Source: Eucalyptus grandis (taxonomy: Eukaryota > Streptophyta > Magnoliopsida > Myrtales > Myrtaceae). From it: a DNA stretch of 64,000 bases. Shown piece by piece: positions 21,965 to 32,926 of this stretch. Each line of letters starts with the position of its first letter. Positions within the stretch are counted from its first letter, which is position 1. The notes under the pieces were generated by a model. The model was not told where the DNA came from, ran no database searches, and was given only the letters and a program-made list of their open reading frames with translations. Location of the stretch: the NCBI RefSeq assembly GCF_016545825.1, contig NC_052617.1, forward strand, positions 54,937,382 through 55,001,381, written 5' to 3'. A program made the position numbers and the translations under genes.

Positions 21965-24045
21965 AACCATTAGACATTTGAAAATTCATTATTTAAAAAA
22001 AAAAAATTCCCCTTTGTCAAGAAACTTTTCTTAAAACAAATGTACCCTTATTTTGTTTCTAACATTATCCTTTCGAGAGAGGAGATGATGGCATAATTGC
22101 CCGGTGAAAAGCATGTTTTCATGTGAATCGTCCCAACACATATTCTAAAGTTCATATGGGTCTTTCATACATCTTTAACCAGACACATGAAAATTAATTA
22201 TTTTCAAGAATTTTTTTCCCTTTATTGAGAAACCTTTTTGTGAAGCAAATGCATTCCCAATCTATTTCTAACAGCATCCTTTTGAGAAAGATGATGGCAT
22301 AATTGTGTGGTGAAAAGCATGTTTCCATGTGAATTGTCCCAACCACCGTTTCCAAAGCTCATATGGACCTTTTATACATCTTTCACCAAACATATGAGAA
22401 TCAACTATTTTCAAGAAAAACATTTCCCTTTTATCGAGAAACTTTCTATCAAACAAACACACCCTCATTTTGTTTCTAGCATTATCCTTTTGAGAGAGGA
22501 GATGATGGCATAATTGTGTAGTGAAAAGCATGTTTCCATGTGAATCATCCCAATTGCATTTTCCAAAGGTTATATGGGCCTTTCATACATCTTTAACCAA
22601 ACATATGAAAATTAATTATCTTCAAGAAAAATAATTCTCTTTATCAAGAAACTTTTTGTGAAACAAACACTTTCCCATTTTATTTCTAACATCGTCCTTT
22701 TGAGAGAGAGGAGATGATGGCATAATTGCCTGTCGAAAAGCATGTTTCCACATGAATTGTCCCAACTGTCGATTCCAAAGCTCATATGGACCTTTTATAC
22801 ATCTTTAACTAAGCATATAAAAGATAATTATTTTCAAATGACCTACTTCCCTTTATCAAGAATCTTTTCATAAAAAAAAATGCACCTCCATTTGGTTTCT
22901 TACATTATCCTTTTGAGAGAGGAGATGGTGGCATAATTGCATGGTGAAAAGCATGTTTCCATGTGAATTGTTCCAACTGCAAATTCCAAAGCTCATATGG
23001 GCCTTTCATACATCTTTAACCAAATATATGAAAAGTAATTATTTTTGAATAAAATATTTCCCTCTTCCGGGAAACTTTTTGTGAAATAAATGCACCCCCA
23101 TTTTGTTTCTAACATTATCCTTTTGAGAGACAGGAAATGATGGCATAATTGCACGGTGAAAAGCATGTTTCCACGTGAATTTTCCCAACCAAAGATTCCA
23201 AAGCTCATATGGACCTTTTATGCATCTTTAACTAAACATATACGAATTAATTATTTTCAAATAACATACTTCCCTTTATCAAGTTTTTTTTTTAAAAACA
23301 AACGTATTCCTATTCTATTTCTTACATTATCCTTTTGAGAGAGGAAATGATGGCATACCTACGTGGTGAAAAGCATGTTTCCACATGGATTGTCCCAAGT
23401 GCAGATTCCAAAGCTCATATGGGCATTTCATACATCTTTAACCAAATATACGAAAATTAACTATTTTCAAGAAAAATACTTCCCTTTACCGAGAAACTTT
23501 CCGTGGAACAGACACACCTCCATAATGTTTCTAACATCATTCTTTTGAGAGAGGAGATGATGGAATAATTGTGTGGTGAAAAGCACATTTCCATGTGAAT
23601 TGTCCCAATCGCATATTCTAGAGCTTATATGGGCTTTTCATATATCTTTAGCCAAACAATTAAAAATTAATTATTTTCAAATGAAAATTTTCCTTTGTCG
23701 AGAAACTTTTCGTGAAACAAATGCACTTCCACTGTTTCTAACATTGTACGTTTGAGAGAGAGGCAATGATTGCACGGTGAAAAGCATGTTTCCACGTGAA
23801 TTGTCCCCACCCCCAATTCCAAAGCTCACCAGAACTTTTATACATCTTTAACCAAACATATAAAAATTAATTATTTTCAAATGATATATTTTCCTTTATC
23901 AAGAAACTTTTTGTGAAATAAATGTATCCCATTATATTTCTAACATTATCCTTTTGAGAGACAGTAAAAAGCGTGTTTCCATGTGAATAGTTTCAATCGC
24001 AGATTCCAAAGCTCATGTAAGCCTTTCGTACATCTTTAACCTAAA
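21965..24045. repeat. Satellite-like array of about ten ~210-bp units
   Basis: The word GAAAAGCATG and its variants recur at 22,111, 22,317, 22,528, 22,740, 22,951, 23,163, 23,373, 23,583, 23,784 and 23,971, giving spacings of 206, 211, 212, 211, 212, 210, 210, 201 and 187. Each unit contains TTTTGAGAGAGGAGATGATG, CATGTTTCCATGTGAATTGT, CATATGGGCCTTTCATACAT and a TTTATCGAGAAACTTT-like block. A partial unit precedes the first. The last two units carry deletions. Short open frames of 60-90 codons in it are by-products of the repetition. Confidence 0.93.
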
Positions 24046-25658
24046 TACAAAGGACATGAATTCCTTGACTTTACATGCACCGACCAATAACGTACTTCAC
24101 TTCACGTTTTTCATGTTCTAAAAATCTGAAAGAAAGGAATTTGAAATAAGTTGACATTATCTAAGTAGCCCTTACTACGAAAGACATAAGTTCCAAGATC
24201 TCTCATAGTCTCACAATCGTCTTAACACTGAAAATAGAGGATGCATGTAGTAAATTTCGTCAAATCAGTATCGCTAATTTTCATGATTTAACTATCTATG
24301 CCTCTGTTTTTTATCATCCCAATCCCAACCGAAACTGAGGCTCCTTTTATTTTGCAAAATATGACCGATCTCCTCTTAAAAATAATTCCTTACATCATTT
24401 ACAATAAAGAACAAATAAAAAATGTTTTAATCATTCATGAGAATATTTAAATATAAATTGCCATCGATAATGAAACCACTTTTTCATCGATTTATTATTT
24501 CGAACGACACAAAACGATCGTCTTTAAAAAAGTAATTTCTAAATTATTAATTTTTCACGAAACAATTGGAGCATGTGTCCATCTTATTAAGGTCTATGGG
24601 TATCTACCAAATTTGCATATGATAAACTTCACTAGGAAATGAAGAGATCAATGAAAATCGATGCATGGCACGTGCACTGAAACAAACAAGGTTAGTATGG
24701 TAGAACCGATAGGAAGTTTTTCTCTCTATTTTTTTCCCAAAATGCTAGATATTTACCGAATGAATAAAAAAACCCTTTTCCCCCAAATTAAGAAGAGTCG
24801 CATTTCGCCGTTAATTAAGTAATTTTCATTTTCTAGTGAGCTCACATACACACACAAATATATATCGGCATCCACCATAAGAACAAATATACATTTAATC
24901 GAATGTGTTGTTGACACGTCGCTAGGCGCAAGATTGAGGATATTGCAATAATCGCTATAGTCAACGGAAAAATATAGGTATTCCTGACCTACATCAAGGG
25001 CGTACCACCTTTCAATAGAAATTTATAATCGTATCTTCCTTTAACATCAAGAAAACATTATGGATTTTGGGGGCCTTCAGAACACCAATTTCAAAAATTG
25101 GCTCTATAATAGGGTCGTATAGATAGAAGAAAACTCGCGATACGAATTTTTTTTTTTTTTTTTCAAAATAAACAAACGAAACCCCTTTGTTTTCAAATCC
25201 AAAACCAACCTGCATTAGAAATTGGAGTGCACATCATTCACATAATGTCATATATTGAACAGGTCACCGATGACTTTCTCAATGGACACGGCAATTTTCA
25301 ATCCGAAATAACCAATCGGAGTTAGCTACTCGACGTTGATTTCAAGAGACAACTTGACATACATTTAGGCTAGTCCGTGGTATCAAATGTTAAGGGACGC
25401 CACGAAGCATGCCGATAGGGATGGAGAAGTTGAACTCTTGCTCCACGAATTTGGTAGTGTACTAGGAAAGGAATGCGATATGGATTGAATATTGTCAAGT
25501 AGATCTGTAAGGTTGTCATAGATCGTTAACTCAGTCTGTCTCTAGGAATGATCCTGGAAGTCCATGATGCTCTTGTGATGAAAAGTGAAACGAGTGTTTC
25601 TACAATCCGATCCGCTTTCTCTCCGGCGAAATTAGAGAAGGGTGGCGCATCGGAAGAA
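24046..25658. other. Intergenic
   Basis: No supportable gene. A degenerate dispersed repeat, also present at 1830-2000 and in part at 30,950-31,040, lies at about 24,420-24,590 (words like CATTCA...AATATTTA and ATTATTTC...AAACGATC). The end of this stretch should hold the 3' untranslated region of the lectin kinase gene. Confidence 0.35.
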
Positions 25659-27755
25659 CTAACCGAAATGGCTTTTAGGAGTCATGTACGGCAAGTCATC
25701 CAACACGCCGGGGCTCTGATCCCCTCTGCTGGCCAGTATCTCCCTGGACTGCTCCGGCAAGACTGACCGGATCCTCACCGTTGGCTTCCGAGGCGGCAAA
25801 CGCGGCACGGGGTCTTCTCCCTTCAACATCCTGGCGGCCTCCTTCATGGTAGGCCTCTTCTCAGGGTCAGCATGCACGCAGCAGAGTCCCACTCTCAGCA
25901 TCCTCGCCACCTCGGCCTCGTTGAACCGCCCTCTCAGCCTCCGATCGACGGCTGAGATCAATCTCCCCTTCTCCCACAGGCCCCACACCCAGTCGACCAG
26001 GATGACCCCGCCTCGATCCACCGGCAGCCGCCCTGTGGCGACCTCCAGCACCACCACCCCGAAGCTGTACACGTCGGTCTTCGTCGTGGGCACGCCGTAG
26101 TACACGTACTCGGGTGCCAAGTACCCCATCGTCCCCGCCGGTATGGTCACTGCCCGGGTCCTGCAGCTGTGCTCGTACACCTCCGCCAAGCCGAAATCCC
26201 CCAACTTGGCGTTGAACTCCGAATCGAGCATAATGTTGCAGCTCTTCACATCTCTGTGAATGATCTGCCTCTCGCACTCTTCGTGTAGATAGGCAAGGGC
26301 CGAGGCGACTCCGAGGACAATCTTCTTCCGCTGTTCCCAGGAAAGGAACTTCACCGAGTTCGAACTCTTGTGAAGGAACGTGTCTAAGCTTCCATTGGGC
26401 ATGTATTCATATATCAGGAGCAGTTCGTTCCCCTCACAGCACCAACCCTGAAGCTGGAGTAGATTCTTGTGCCGCAAGCAGCCGACCATGGTGGCAAACT
26501 CAGTCGTGAATGGGCACCGGCAATTCGAGATCCGATTCTCGCGGTCGAACCTCTTGACGGCCACAGTCCCGCCAGATGGCAGAGACCCCTGGTAGACGGT
26601 GGCCGATGCGCCTTCGCCAATGATCTTGCTCCTGCTGAATCCCATCGTGGCGGCTCTGATTTCTGCAAGCGAGAGTCTGGTTGGGACCTTGTTCAATTGG
26701 AATATCGGGCCTGCCTGGGTTCTCATCTTTCTCTGCCTTGAGTTCCTCATCAGATAAAAACTAGCCACACTCAAAATCAAGATCAAGGAAATTAGAAAAG
26801 CTGCTAAACCTCCAAGTCCAAGAGCCATGTCCCTTGTCTTTGTCCCTGCGTCACGGCGACCAGACTCGGAGCCGTCCATATCAATGATTGAATCTTCGGT
26901 TGAGCACGTTAAACACTCCCCTTCGTGGACATTGTCATTAGCCGAAGCCGAAGTCGGCAAAAGCCCAAAAGTCCTGAACCTCCAGTGACTAACAATGTGA
27001 ACTGCGGAACCCTTGCCATTCGATGCGGAGAACCCGACGTGCATATACTCCTTGAAGTGCGTGGAGAGATCAATCTGTGCGACCAGTGCAGGACTTATCG
27101 GCCGGATATGCGAATAACTGACCCAAACGCGGACCAATTTGACCGCATTCCTGTACTCGATCCAGGTGGTGATCTGCTTCCCGCTTTTCAGATCGACCCC
27201 TCTCGCGACCGCATCAACTGAAGCCAGGGAATCCACCGAATTCACATCGATGCCGATGTGGTTCCCGTTGATGTCCCCAAATGAAGGGTCGAAGCTCGTG
27301 TCCATCTCAACAGCCACGAAGGACGATTCTTGGGATCCGAATGCCGGCGCAGGGAGGCCCAAGTACCCGTCCTGAGGGCTGAAAGAATCGGGGTCGGACG
27401 TGATCAAGAATGCCAGGCCGTCGCCGAAAGGGCACGAGGGGTTGCGGAGAATGGCGAATGAGAAGCGGCAGAAGAAAGACGCGGAAGAGTTCGACGAAGG
27501 ATCAAGAAAGCGAACCGGGTGCGCATAGAACGCCCTGCTGATGCCGCTGGAAGCAGAAGAGTAGGAGTAGGAGGAAAAAGGAGCGCAGCGACTGAGGTTT
27601 CGCGTGAGGCTGATGGAATGGTCGCCGAAGGAAGCTTCGCCGTAGAGGGTGACGTTGCGGGCGTGCAGGGAAATGTCCGACGCCGAGGGCGGCGCGAAGA
27701 GGAGGAGGAAGAAGGAGAGATAGAAGGAGATGAGCTGGGCAAAACGAGAAGGCAT
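25659..27755 (-). CDS. LECRKS6: L-type lectin-domain receptor kinase S.6
   Basis: Single-exon plasma-membrane receptor kinase of 698 residues; Arabidopsis LecRK-S.6 is close to 690. A signal peptide covers residues 1-26. The legume-lectin domain spans about 27-265 (for example FGDGLAFLITSDPDSF and NGNHIGIDVNSVDSLASVDA). A Cys pair (CLTC, 281-284) precedes the transmembrane helix at 311-336. The kinase domain is about 372-650: glycine loop GEGASA (380-385), catalytic Lys401 in VAVKRF, HRD 500-502, DFG 520-522, APE 547-549, so it is predicted active. It ends LPYMTPKSHFG, nearly the tail I recall for At5g42120, which is the main reason for the S.6 assignment. The ligand is unknown. The downstream neighbour order with MFL1 matches Arabidopsis. 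Confidence 0.93.
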   Translation of the reverse strand: MPSRFAQLISFYLSFFLLLFAPPSASDISLHARNVTLYGEASFGDHSISLTRNLSRCAPFSSYSYSSASSGISRAFYAHPVRFLDPSSNSSASFFCRFSFAILRNPSCPFGDGLAFLITSDPDSFSPQDGYLGLPAPAFGSQESSFVAVEMDTSFDPSFGDINGNHIGIDVNSVDSLASVDAVARGVDLKSGKQITTWIEYRNAVKLVRVWVSYSHIRPISPALVAQIDLSTHFKEYMHVGFSASNGKGSAVHIVSHWRFRTFGLLPTSASANDNVHEGECLTCSTEDSIIDMDGSESGRRDAGTKTRDMALGLGGLAAFLISLILILSVASFYLMRNSRQRKMRTQAGPIFQLNKVPTRLSLAEIRAATMGFSRSKIIGEGASATVYQGSLPSGGTVAVKRFDRENRISNCRCPFTTEFATMVGCLRHKNLLQLQGWCCEGNELLLIYEYMPNGSLDTFLHKSSNSVKFLSWEQRKKIVLGVASALAYLHEECERQIIHRDVKSCNIMLDSEFNAKLGDFGLAEVYEHSCRTRAVTIPAGTMGYLAPEYVYYGVPTTKTDVYSFGVVVLEVATGRLPVDRGGVILVDWVWGLWEKGRLISAVDRRLRGRFNEAEVARMLRVGLCCVHADPEKRPTMKEAARMLKGEDPVPRLPPRKPTVRIRSVLPEQSREILASRGDQSPGVLDDLPYMTPKSHFG

Positions 27756-29492
27756 CGCTTGTACAACGAACAGGGGAATATGCAGAAGAGGAGCAGTGAA
27801 TAAAGATTCGATCTATGATGGGATTTAGCGAAGGAAAAGCAGAGAGAGTGAGAGAGAAAGAGAGAATCCGAACGAGAATCGAGCGGGAAATTGAAACAGA
27901 ATAACGAGAAAAAGGGTCGTCGAGATTGATCCGACGGTCTCGATTCCGTTTCCTTTCCCTCGCTAATTCCAGAGAGCACAGGGAGATGTGACTTTTCTTC
28001 TTCGGGAAATCTTACAGTCCGTGATATCGATAGGTGAAGATATATATTTTGCTGAATTGCATTTTCATAGATGCGTACAAAAGATTTGAATGAATTCTCA
28101 TGAAAGATTGTGATCTCATTGTCTATAAGAAATTGCATTTAATCCAATCTTCATTTTATCGGACTAAAATAGTTCCGATGCCTACGTGCTATATAAGTAC
28201 ATATCTAATATATATATATTTCGCACGTCATGCCACTCGATCGATCATAGCAAGGAGCCTCACATCAAGTCCCTGTTTTATAACCATGGTTAGTGATCGA
28301 CTAATTGGTTGCTTTTCTTTATGTCATGGGTTCCGGATTGGCTTATGTATAGATAATTACTCTTAGCTGCGTTGACAGTTGCTGATTACGGCGGCTTACA
28401 ATTTATGTATTTCATTCGGATGGTCAAAATTGTACTAGTACAGAATTTCCCAATTTTCATCTTTCAAAAGTAAATTATGAAACCTGAAGTTGAACGCTTT
28501 CCAATGCAACGAGATAGGGAAAGAAAGAGGTTAGGGAAGGCTTCCACAACCGTAGGGCATTGCACAAAAAGTTTGAGACCTCTTAGAGAACCGGCGAGGA
28601 AGGGAAGGCTAAGCAAGAGCTCCGCATGCCTTTGATGACATTATATCTTTGTTTAGGTTATTAGAATAGGATAGGGTGCAAGTCTGGATGAACTGTTTTT
28701 TACTAGCTTAGATCGGATAAAAGGTTTGTAACACCAGATATTCCGTATTCCTCGACCAAGGAATAGCGGGACGGGAAAGAACCGTGTGCCAGCCCTTAGG
28801 CATCCCACTCTTTTAGCTCTTTCCTTTCAAGGACCGAGAGAACGAAAGTTGAACCCTACCCTTTAAACACAGGACAAAAGCCTCAGCAAACAGGATTACT
28901 ATTCCTTGCCACGATTAGCTCCTGATTTTGTGCCCTTTTTTTTTCTTTTTCTGCTCCTGGGAGAGACAGCAGAGTAGTTTACGGGTTGGGTTGGGTTGGG
29001 TTGGGTATGCATGCGGGGGAAAATCTACCACTTTTGCATCCGACTTGGCAATACTCCACTACCCCTTTAGCAGCATCTTCGTACATGTTCAGATTGGAGG
29101 CAGTGCTCCGTTCCCTTGCGCTTTCTTCAGATCATTCAGATCATTGCTGAGCATACCAGTCAGAAGAAAGAGCAAGTTCAACAAAATGGTAGGGAGAAAT
29201 TCTGAAAATGTGGGTCATGGGTGGCTTCAGAACAGCAAAAAATGGCAGGTTTTATGGTTTCACTCCAATGAATTCTTCAGTTAATCATCCACAACATAGA
29301 TAACAGCTGGAATGAAATTGGAAAAAACCAGCCAGAAATGAATACACCAACTTACAGGAAGAAGAAAGGAAGACAATACAGCTCCAGAACCTGTATGCTA
29401 ATTTTCGACAATGGCCTAAAAAATGAAAACTTTCATTGTACTTATAACGCCAGGGGAAAAATTTTGCAGACCACTTGCGAAGAACAAGCAAT
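27756..29492. other. Lectin-kinase leader, then intergenic with an organelle-like stretch
   Basis: 27,756 to about 28,000 should contain the promoter and leader of the lectin kinase gene (minus strand). 28,540-28,920 has the purine-rich, evenly mixed composition of plant mitochondrial spacer DNA (AGGGAAGGCTAAGCAAGAGC and similar) and may be a nuclear copy of organelle DNA, but I cannot match it to a gene. A GGGTT pentamer repeat lies at 28,982-29,006. The part near 29,300-29,492 should be the 3' untranslated region of MFL1. Confidence 0.35.
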
Positions 29493-30705
29493 CTACGAGG
29501 GAGCCGCGGCTTCCAACTCCAGGGCCTCTTTGCGCTTGAGGTACTGATGCAAAACCGCGAGCCGCGCCGTCTCGAATGCAAAGTACCCGATCGCGGAGAA
29601 GCAGGCGCTGTGGACGACCCGCGGCCCCATCCCGCGCGTGAACCCGACCATCCCTTCCTCCTTCAGGATCTGCTTCACCGTGGCGGCGACCCCGCCATAC
29701 ATCACCGCCGCGGCCTTACTAGTAGCCTCGGAATGGACCTGGGTCATCAGCCTCGTCTTCACCACGTCCAGGGGCGTGGTCAGCGACGCGGATATGGCGC
29801 CGGCCAGCGCCCCGCAGCAGACGCTCTGCAGGGGCTCCAGATTGGCCTGCTTGGTCCTGCTCAAGACCGCAGCTTTCAGGTACTCGAACGAGGAGTAGCT
29901 CAGGACGCCGGCGGGCAAGTTCCTCAGCAGCGTGGCGGAGTACCCCGCGTAGAGCCCCAGCACGCCGTCCTTCTCCAGAATCCGCAGCAGCACGTCCCAC
30001 GACCGCCCCTTCGCGCCCGCCTGCATCCGCTGCGTGATCAGCTCCTTCGGCACCATGATGGCAGACGACACGACGTTCCCCATCGCGCCGGCCGTCGGCG
30101 GGATGAGCACGGCGGGGAAATCCTCGACCCCCGACAGGACCGACTTCCCGAACTCGCAGGTCCCGAAATAGACGGCGGAGGAGGCGGTGGACCCGACGAC
30201 GACGGCAGAGATCCCGCTGTAGAACCCCAGGATGCCCCTCGACTGGAACGTCTTGACCACCGCGTCGAGCGTGTTGCGGTACATCTCCGAGGCGCCCTTC
30301 GTCTGGAGCTTGGTCTTGATGGTGTCGAGCGGGTGGAGGCACACGTAGGTGAAGGCGCCGGCGATCCCGCCCCGGCGGCGCCGATCAGGGCCCGCTCGAG
30401 GACGGAGAGGCTCTTCAGGATGGACCGCGCCCCCGGGGCTGCTCACCGCGGCGGCGGCGGCGGGGGCTTGGCCCATTTGGAGAAGTTGGGGGCGGATTAG
30501 GGTTTCGAGGGAGAGGATGTGGAGGAGAAATTGAGGGGGCGGCGGCGGGACGGGCGGCGGGCTTGGGGCGGGCGGAGGAGGGCGGCGGAGGAGGGGAGAC
30601 GAGGGAGGTGAAGTGGGTGAAGAGGCTCGTGAATTCGGGCGGAACCGGGTGGCGGGTCGGGTCCGGACATGGGAGGCCCAGCGATGCAGAGAGCCTTCCC
30701 TCCAT
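29493..30705 (-). pseudogene. MFL1: Mitoferrin-like 1, plastid carrier, with broken frame
   Basis: Mitochondrial-carrier-family protein of the chloroplast envelope, linked to plastid iron uptake in Arabidopsis (At5g42130). The main frame, about 30,372 down to the stop at 29,493-29,495, holds GGIAGAFTYVCLHPLDTIK, the carrier signatures PLDTIK, PKELITQ and PLDVVK, and the tail FETARLAVLHQYLKRKEAL, all as expected. The conserved N-terminus (MEGRLSASLGLP, then FTSLFTHFTSL) starts at 30,705 in a second frame. The conserved link RSILKSLSVLERALIGAA (about 30,424-30,371) lies in the third. At least two indels must therefore exist, around CCCCGGGGGCGCGG and GCCGGGGCGG tracts. Sequencing error in GC-rich homopolymers is as likely as real gene decay; the rest of the protein is perfectly preserved. 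No intron is evident. Confidence 0.8.
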
Positions 30706-31228
30706 CTTCGGCTCTGGTTTGGTGGGGAAGAAGCGAGGGGACGGGAGTCATCTCGGGGCAGGTACGGCGCAAAACGCTGCGTTTTATGTAGGTGTGCAAC
30801 GCCAAGTCGTTTTTGCTTCGTGGAAAGCGAGGAGTCGTTTTTCCAGGCTCTTTCCATCTCGAAAAAAATGGAGCGTTTGAAATGTAATTTTCTTAACTAT
30901 CGCTTACGATAAAAAATGAATGATTTTTCTTTTTATTGCCCAGTGTCCATGTTTAGATATAATGTGTTATGGCTAATTATTTCAAATGATACAAGAGAAC
31001 ATTTTCTAAATTGTTCATTTTTTGATAAACGAATGAAGTCGTGTAAAGTTCTCGATTTAAAAATATATATATATATATCTCAAAATGGTTTTAATAATTA
31101 AAATTCCAACTAGTATCATTGGAAAATGGTGAAGTGTTTTTAGAGTATGATGGATCCATGAATGAATTGACAAAGATTGTGAATGGTTCATTGTTGACAA
31201 AAAAGAAAATGATGAAATGGAAAAGTAT
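30706..31228. other. MFL1 upstream region and intergenic
   Basis: The GC-rich part to about 30,870 is the presumed promoter and leader of MFL1 (minus strand). Part of a dispersed AT-rich repeat (CTAATTATTTCAAATGATAC at about 30,973) follows. No other gene is seen. Confidence 0.35.
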
Positions 31229-31340
31229 TCATCCGTGGGTAAGTGCGTTGGTTGAGAGCTCCTCCTCATCACAAGGGTCGAAAGTTCAAAACTCGCACTT
31301 ACTAGCGATTTAAGTGAAGGCTCTAGCGGTGAGTTGTTAG
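31229..31340 (+). mobile_element. SINE, left part (interrupted by the Copia element)
   Basis: Left 112 bases of a tRNA-derived SINE. An A-box-like GTTGGTTGAGAGC lies near 31,248 and a B-box-like GTCGAAAGTTCAAAACTC near 31,279. It is preceded by the target duplication GAAATGGAAAAGTAT (31,214-31,228), which recurs at 38,826-38,840 after the A-tail. It would be transcribed by RNA polymerase III and moved by LINE enzymes in trans. Confidence 0.8.
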
Positions 31341-31760
31341 TGTTGGGAATGACTGATCCCCGAAAACCGGTTCGACACTAAATCGAACCCCTAAATCAAT
31401 GCGGAAGACGAAGCCCGGGAAAAACACGTATCACCGATCGTAAAGCACACCACGGAGTCGAGCGTACCTTGTTAGCCACAGATTAAACACCAATGCCGAA
31501 GATCGAGGAAGAAATTCTGGTCCTGTTCGATCCGATGACGACTTGAAGGGAAGAAAAGTGCGCCGTATGCTTCTTTTGTTCTTCGTTTTGGGAGAGAGAG
31601 AGCGTAAGGAGAAAAAACGTACGTTATTTCCAACTGATGCCTTTTCTCTCTCTCTCCTCCCTTTTATACCTTCCCCCTCCACGGGCCTTATTCCCGTGGG
31701 CCGGGCCTTTGGGCCCAACCTTGAGCGGATGGGCCTTAAGCCCATCTCATAAATCCATCA
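31341..31760 (-). repeat. Copia LTR (3' LTR in element sense)
   Basis: 420 bp, TGTTGGGAATG...AAATCCATCA. It differs from the right LTR by only a few substitutions and two short indels (near the GTATGCTTCTTTTG stretch and in the CT repeat), about 99% identity by eye. Confidence 0.95.
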
Positions 31761-31774
31761 TCTCCCACTCGCAC
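31761..31774 (-). promoter_or_regulatory. Polypurine tract of the Copia element
   Basis: On the minus strand GTGCGAGTGGGAGA, directly abutting the 3' LTR. It matches the usual Copia tract for priming plus-strand DNA synthesis. Confidence 0.75.
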
Positions 31775-32926
31775 ATGGTGGTGCAAAACCAACATGGGCG
31801 GATAGGCCCTACTCAGCCCTATCAGAGAAAAAACCATCATAGACTCTCACTTGGGCCGAACAAAATCCTCTTTTCCTCTCTCGCAACATTCATACCGGTG
31901 AATAATCCGTGCGACCAAGATACTTTGAGAGCTCGTTGCCATACATCCGTTAGGAATATATAGCAGCTCATAATGGGCATCACACTCCGAGTAGATTTAG
32001 TATGCGGTACCTAGATCGATCGATCACATTTATATCTCTCTTGATCTCTTTTAAATAATGATATATATATTGTATTCACAATTATGATTATTACAAAGAC
32101 AGTCATAATTGGTTAACCGGTGAATACAAAACTATAATGTGATTCTCCAAAATCGATCTTCCTCTTTTCTTCAAACTCTCAATTTCAGTCACTTGCTTTT
32201 CTAGAAATGCCCCATTAGATCGAATCAAACTCATGACCATTGGCAACATCCTAAGATAGCAAACACTAAATAGAAATCTTGAGAATAAGTAAGAGTCATG
32301 AGGGGACTAAGAAATTGAGGAACTCTCTTCCTCAAGAGTCTCACACGACATAAAAAGTTGAGATCAAACTTTTGCCACTCTTATTGGTCATCTCATGCAT
32401 ACGTAGTATGAAATACGTATTACGGTATTAACTCCTTTCCCATGAAGCGTATGTCTACACCTTTCAATACCGTACAGATGATAGTTCAGACATACCCAAT
32501 GTCTAACTTGAGTTCACATATCTACTCATTCACAAAATTCATCAGAACTCACATCTGGCATCTCAGACAGATAAAGTAAAATATGTGGGTTATTTTACTT
32601 TCGGACATAGGAAGTATTATGTCCTCATCTTAACACTTAGTTAAGGCGACATACGTATTTTAAGCTTGAGCTCTCGATTATCACCTAGATAATAAGCTTA
32701 AAAACAGTCTCATCTCTATTTATCATACAAGAAATAGAGGCGATTACCCGTGTGAGTGGGCTAATCTCATCCGTCCGACATACTTCTTCTAACTTAAAGT
32801 AATGCACCGAGCATTAAGATGCATAAAGATCAAACGAAGATTTATAGGCATTAATGATGAAAAACATAAATTCATCATATGTGAACACTTAGGGAAAAAT
32901 TATAATATTCAGTACATTAGTCTCTA

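Noticed and set aside
22060..24045. Regularly spaced repeats as a CRISPR array
   Set aside because: Units are ~210 bp and continuous with no unique spacers, in a plant nuclear sequence; this is a tandem satellite.
28982..29006. GGGTT pentamer run as an interstitial telomere
   Set aside because: The plant telomere unit is TTTAGGG; five GGGTT copies are a simple microsatellite.
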